DNA from: Streptomyces griseus
Lineage (GTDB): Bacteria > Actinomycetota > Actinomycetes > Streptomycetales > Streptomycetaceae
Reading direction: 5' to 3'
Assembly: GCA_002154345.1 (NCBI GenBank)
Contig: MUNB01000167.1
Span: 1-32,126, forward strand
Length of the DNA: 32,126 nucleotides
The notes under the pieces are model-generated. The model was not told the origin of the DNA. It worked only from the letters and a program-made list of their open reading frames with translations, and ran no database searches. How positions within the stretch are numbered: position 1 is the first letter of the stretch; each line of letters starts with the position of its first letter. The translations under genes were made by a program, and so were the position numbers. Shown piece after piece: positions 30,938 through 32,126 of the stretch.

Positions 30938-30969
30938 ATTCAACGGGCCACTCGCAATCGAGGCGCAAC
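30938..30969 (-). promoter_or_regulatory. Candidate SARP-type promoter of the biosynthetic operon
   Basis: Read on the minus strand, heptamers GTTGCGC (30969-30963) and ATTGCGA (30958-30952) are direct repeats 11 bp apart. Exactly 8 bp after the second comes TTGAAT (30943-30938), a usable -10. This 11-bp repeat with 8-bp spacing to the -10 is the known layout of SARP binding sites. There is no good -35, also usual for SARP-activated promoters. The message would start near 30931, leaving a leader of about 56 nt. Confidence 0.55.
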
Positions 30970-31025
30970 ACGGGAGCAAGATCAAACAGTCATCGGAGGA
31001 TTTGCCTGTGCCGGGGACTCTGATT

Positions 31026-31044
31026 CATCAGGCGTTAACTGATG
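31026..31044. promoter_or_regulatory. Inverted repeat upstream of the SARP promoter
   Basis: CATCAG (31026-31031) and CTGATG (31039-31044) are perfect inverted arms with a 7-bp centre. The repeat lies 16 bp before the TTGACA box of the SARP gene, so it could be an operator for that promoter. Short arms make chance occurrence possible. Confidence 0.35.
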
Positions 31045-31060
31045 CAACTTAATGGGGTAG

Positions 31061-31088
31061 TTGACACACACTCTTTTTGAACGAGAAT
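31061..31088 (+). promoter_or_regulatory. Promoter of the SARP gene
   Basis: TTGACA at 31061-31066, a 16-bp spacer and GAGAAT at 31083-31088 form a sigma-HrdB-like promoter in the most AT-rich part of the window. The transcript would start at about 31095, giving a long leader of roughly 195 nt before the GTG at 31292. Within that leader I see no clear riboswitch or open frame. Confidence 0.5.
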
Positions 31089-31291
31089 GCTGTTTACTCA
31101 GCCGTGGAGAAGAATTGACCAAGCTCCTTCCGGATCACCGCAGCCCTCCCACGGGATCCTCACGTGCGCCACTGGGCACACGAGCCACACGCTGAGGTCC
31201 ACGCACGGAACCGCACGCACGCCAGACAGTCGACTTCCGTCACTCATGCCGCCGAGGAAGTCGCCGCAACCTCTTCTTGGGGGGATCGATC

Positions 31292-32098
31292 GTGCTCATC
31301 AGGCTTGTCGGCCTCGTCTCCATCGAACATGAATCCGAAGCCCCGCGGGTGCTGGCCAGTCATCAGGCACAGATCGCCTTGGCCCGGCTCTGCCTGGAAC
31401 GTCCCTCCGGCATAGGCCGGGAGCAACTCGCCGACACCATATGGCCGGACGGCCTGCCCAGCACCTGGGCCTCGGCATTACGCAGTGTCGTCAGTCGTCT
31501 CAGAGCCTCCCTCTCGGAGGGGGCGAGCGCCGAGCCGGCGGTGATCGCCCACGGCGGACGCTATCTGCTGCGACTGCCGGAGGACGCCCAGGTGGACGTG
31601 GAGCGCGCGGAGCAGGCCGCGTTCACCGCCGCCGTCGCCCACCGCGAGGGCGACCACAGCACCGCGCAGCGGCTCGCGACCACCTCCGTGTCCTTGCTGC
31701 GGGGCCCGTTCCTGGCCTCCCACGAGGGCGAGTGGGTGGAGTCCGTCCGGCGTCACCTCAAGGATCTGCGGGTCTCGGCCCTGGAGACCGCGAGCAGTTC
31801 CTCGTCCGCTCTCGGCGACACCCACCACGCCCTGCGGTACGCCGCGGAGGCGGTGCGCCAGGCGCCGTTCCGGGAGAGCGCCTACCGCTGCCAGATGACC
31901 GCGCACCGGCTGGCCGGCAACCGGGCCGAAGCCCTGCGGATATACCAGCAGTTGCGCGTCGTCCTCGCCGAGGAGCTGGGCTGCGACCCCAGTCCGGAGA
32001 GCGAGGCCGCCTACCTCGGCCTGCTGGACCGGACCCGGCTGCCGGGCGCCCCGCTCCGGACGGAGTGGGAAACGATGTCAACCCACCGGCTGAGCTGA
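31292..32098 (+). CDS. SARP-family pathway activator with a TTA codon
   Basis: 268 residues, the short SARP type (ActII-ORF4/RedD-like) with no NB-ARC or TPR extension. The N-terminal OmpR-like winged helix runs to about residue 95 (REQLADTIWPDGLPSTWASA, LRSVVSRLRASL, HGGRYLLRL). The bacterial transcriptional activator domain (about 100-250) follows, with DVERAEQAAFTAAV, LLRGPFLA, LRYAAEAVRQAPFRE and QLRVVLAEELGCDPSPESEA. GTG at 31292 has GGGGGGA 6 nt upstream and starts at the conserved LIRLVGLV; a TTG at 31277 overlaps that site and is rejected. Codon 63 (31478-31480) is TTA, read by the bldA tRNA. It is divergent from the biosynthetic operon, which it probably activates. Confidence 0.93.
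   Translation: MLIRLVGLVSIEHESEAPRVLASHQAQIALARLCLERPSGIGREQLADTIWPDGLPSTWASALRSVVSRLRASLSEGASAEPAVIAHGGRYLLRLPEDAQVDVERAEQAAFTAAVAHREGDHSTAQRLATTSVSLLRGPFLASHEGEWVESVRRHLKDLRVSALETASSSSSALGDTHHALRYAAEAVRQAPFRESAYRCQMTAHRLAGNRAEALRIYQQLRVVLAEELGCDPSPESEAAYLGLLDRTRLPGAPLRTEWETMSTHRLS
31478..31480 (+). promoter_or_regulatory. TTA codon (bldA control point) in the SARP gene
   Basis: The in-frame leucine codon TTA at position 63 of the SARP is the rare codon that streptomycetes read only with the developmentally controlled bldA tRNA. I noticed no other in-frame TTA in the cluster genes. The pathway could thus be delayed until development begins. Confidence 0.85.
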
Positions 32099-32126
32099 TC
32101 CCCGGCACGGCAGTGGGGAGGGACGC

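Overview
The window is high-GC actinobacterial DNA, almost certainly from a Streptomyces. Signs are GC-rich third codon positions, many GTG and TTG starts with ATGA/GTGA gene overlaps, a gluABCD uptake operon, lipoproteins with long twin-Arg-like leaders, a small SARP activator with a TTA codon, and likely leaderless promoters. No tRNA, rRNA, CRISPR array, transposase or phage gene was seen.

Left part, about 1-18.6 kb: ordinary, mostly core-like chromosome. In order it holds the start of an unidentified gene running off the left edge; a PPOX/F420-type oxidoreductase; an alginate-lyase-fold lipoprotein; an XRE regulator divergent from a type I methionine aminopeptidase, with a three-half-site operator between them; a GH75 chitosanase; a gamma-glutamyltransferase; a membrane-anchored protein of unknown function; a MurJ/MviN-type flippase divergent from an L,D-transpeptidase lipoprotein; a remnant of an S15-type peptidase; the gluABCD glutamate-type ABC transporter; a DUF6278-like protein; a short-chain dehydrogenase; a ClpN-domain regulator under a 49-bp symmetric operator; exodeoxyribonuclease III; an MBL-fold hydrolase; and an orphan PcaD-PcaC fusion.

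Right part, about 18.9-32.1 kb: a biosynthetic gene cluster, cut by the right edge. Twelve genes lie on the minus strand, largely translationally coupled: alpha-oxoamine synthase, ketosynthase, MaoC-type dehydratase, free-standing adenylation enzyme, carrier protein, TrpD-like, TrpA-like, EctC-like, acyl-CoA-dehydrogenase-like, TrpF-like, TrpC-like and an alpha/beta hydrolase. A DUF1772 membrane protein follows. A SARP activator with a TTA codon is divergent at the right end.

The cluster is the notable part. The Trp set is not a tryptophan operon: there is no trpE, trpG or trpB; TrpC lacks its N-terminal helix and a key Glu; TrpF and TrpD carry changed substrate and phosphate loops; and streptomycetes normally have no TrpF because PriA does that step. 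An ectoine-synthase homologue, an enzyme that makes a cyclic amidine, sits among them with no ectA or ectB. My reading is that TrpD/F/C/A paralogues build an indole-like or pyrrole-fused heterocycle from an amino-acid-like acceptor and PRPP, and the EctC-like protein may close an amidine ring. From memory, a tryptophan-like route with a discrete adenylation enzyme and carrier protein was published for the pyrrolopyrrole (bicyclic amidine) of kosinostatin. Here that type of cassette is joined to a ketosynthase and an alpha-oxoamine synthase, and no type II PKS is visible inside the window. The product is unknown.
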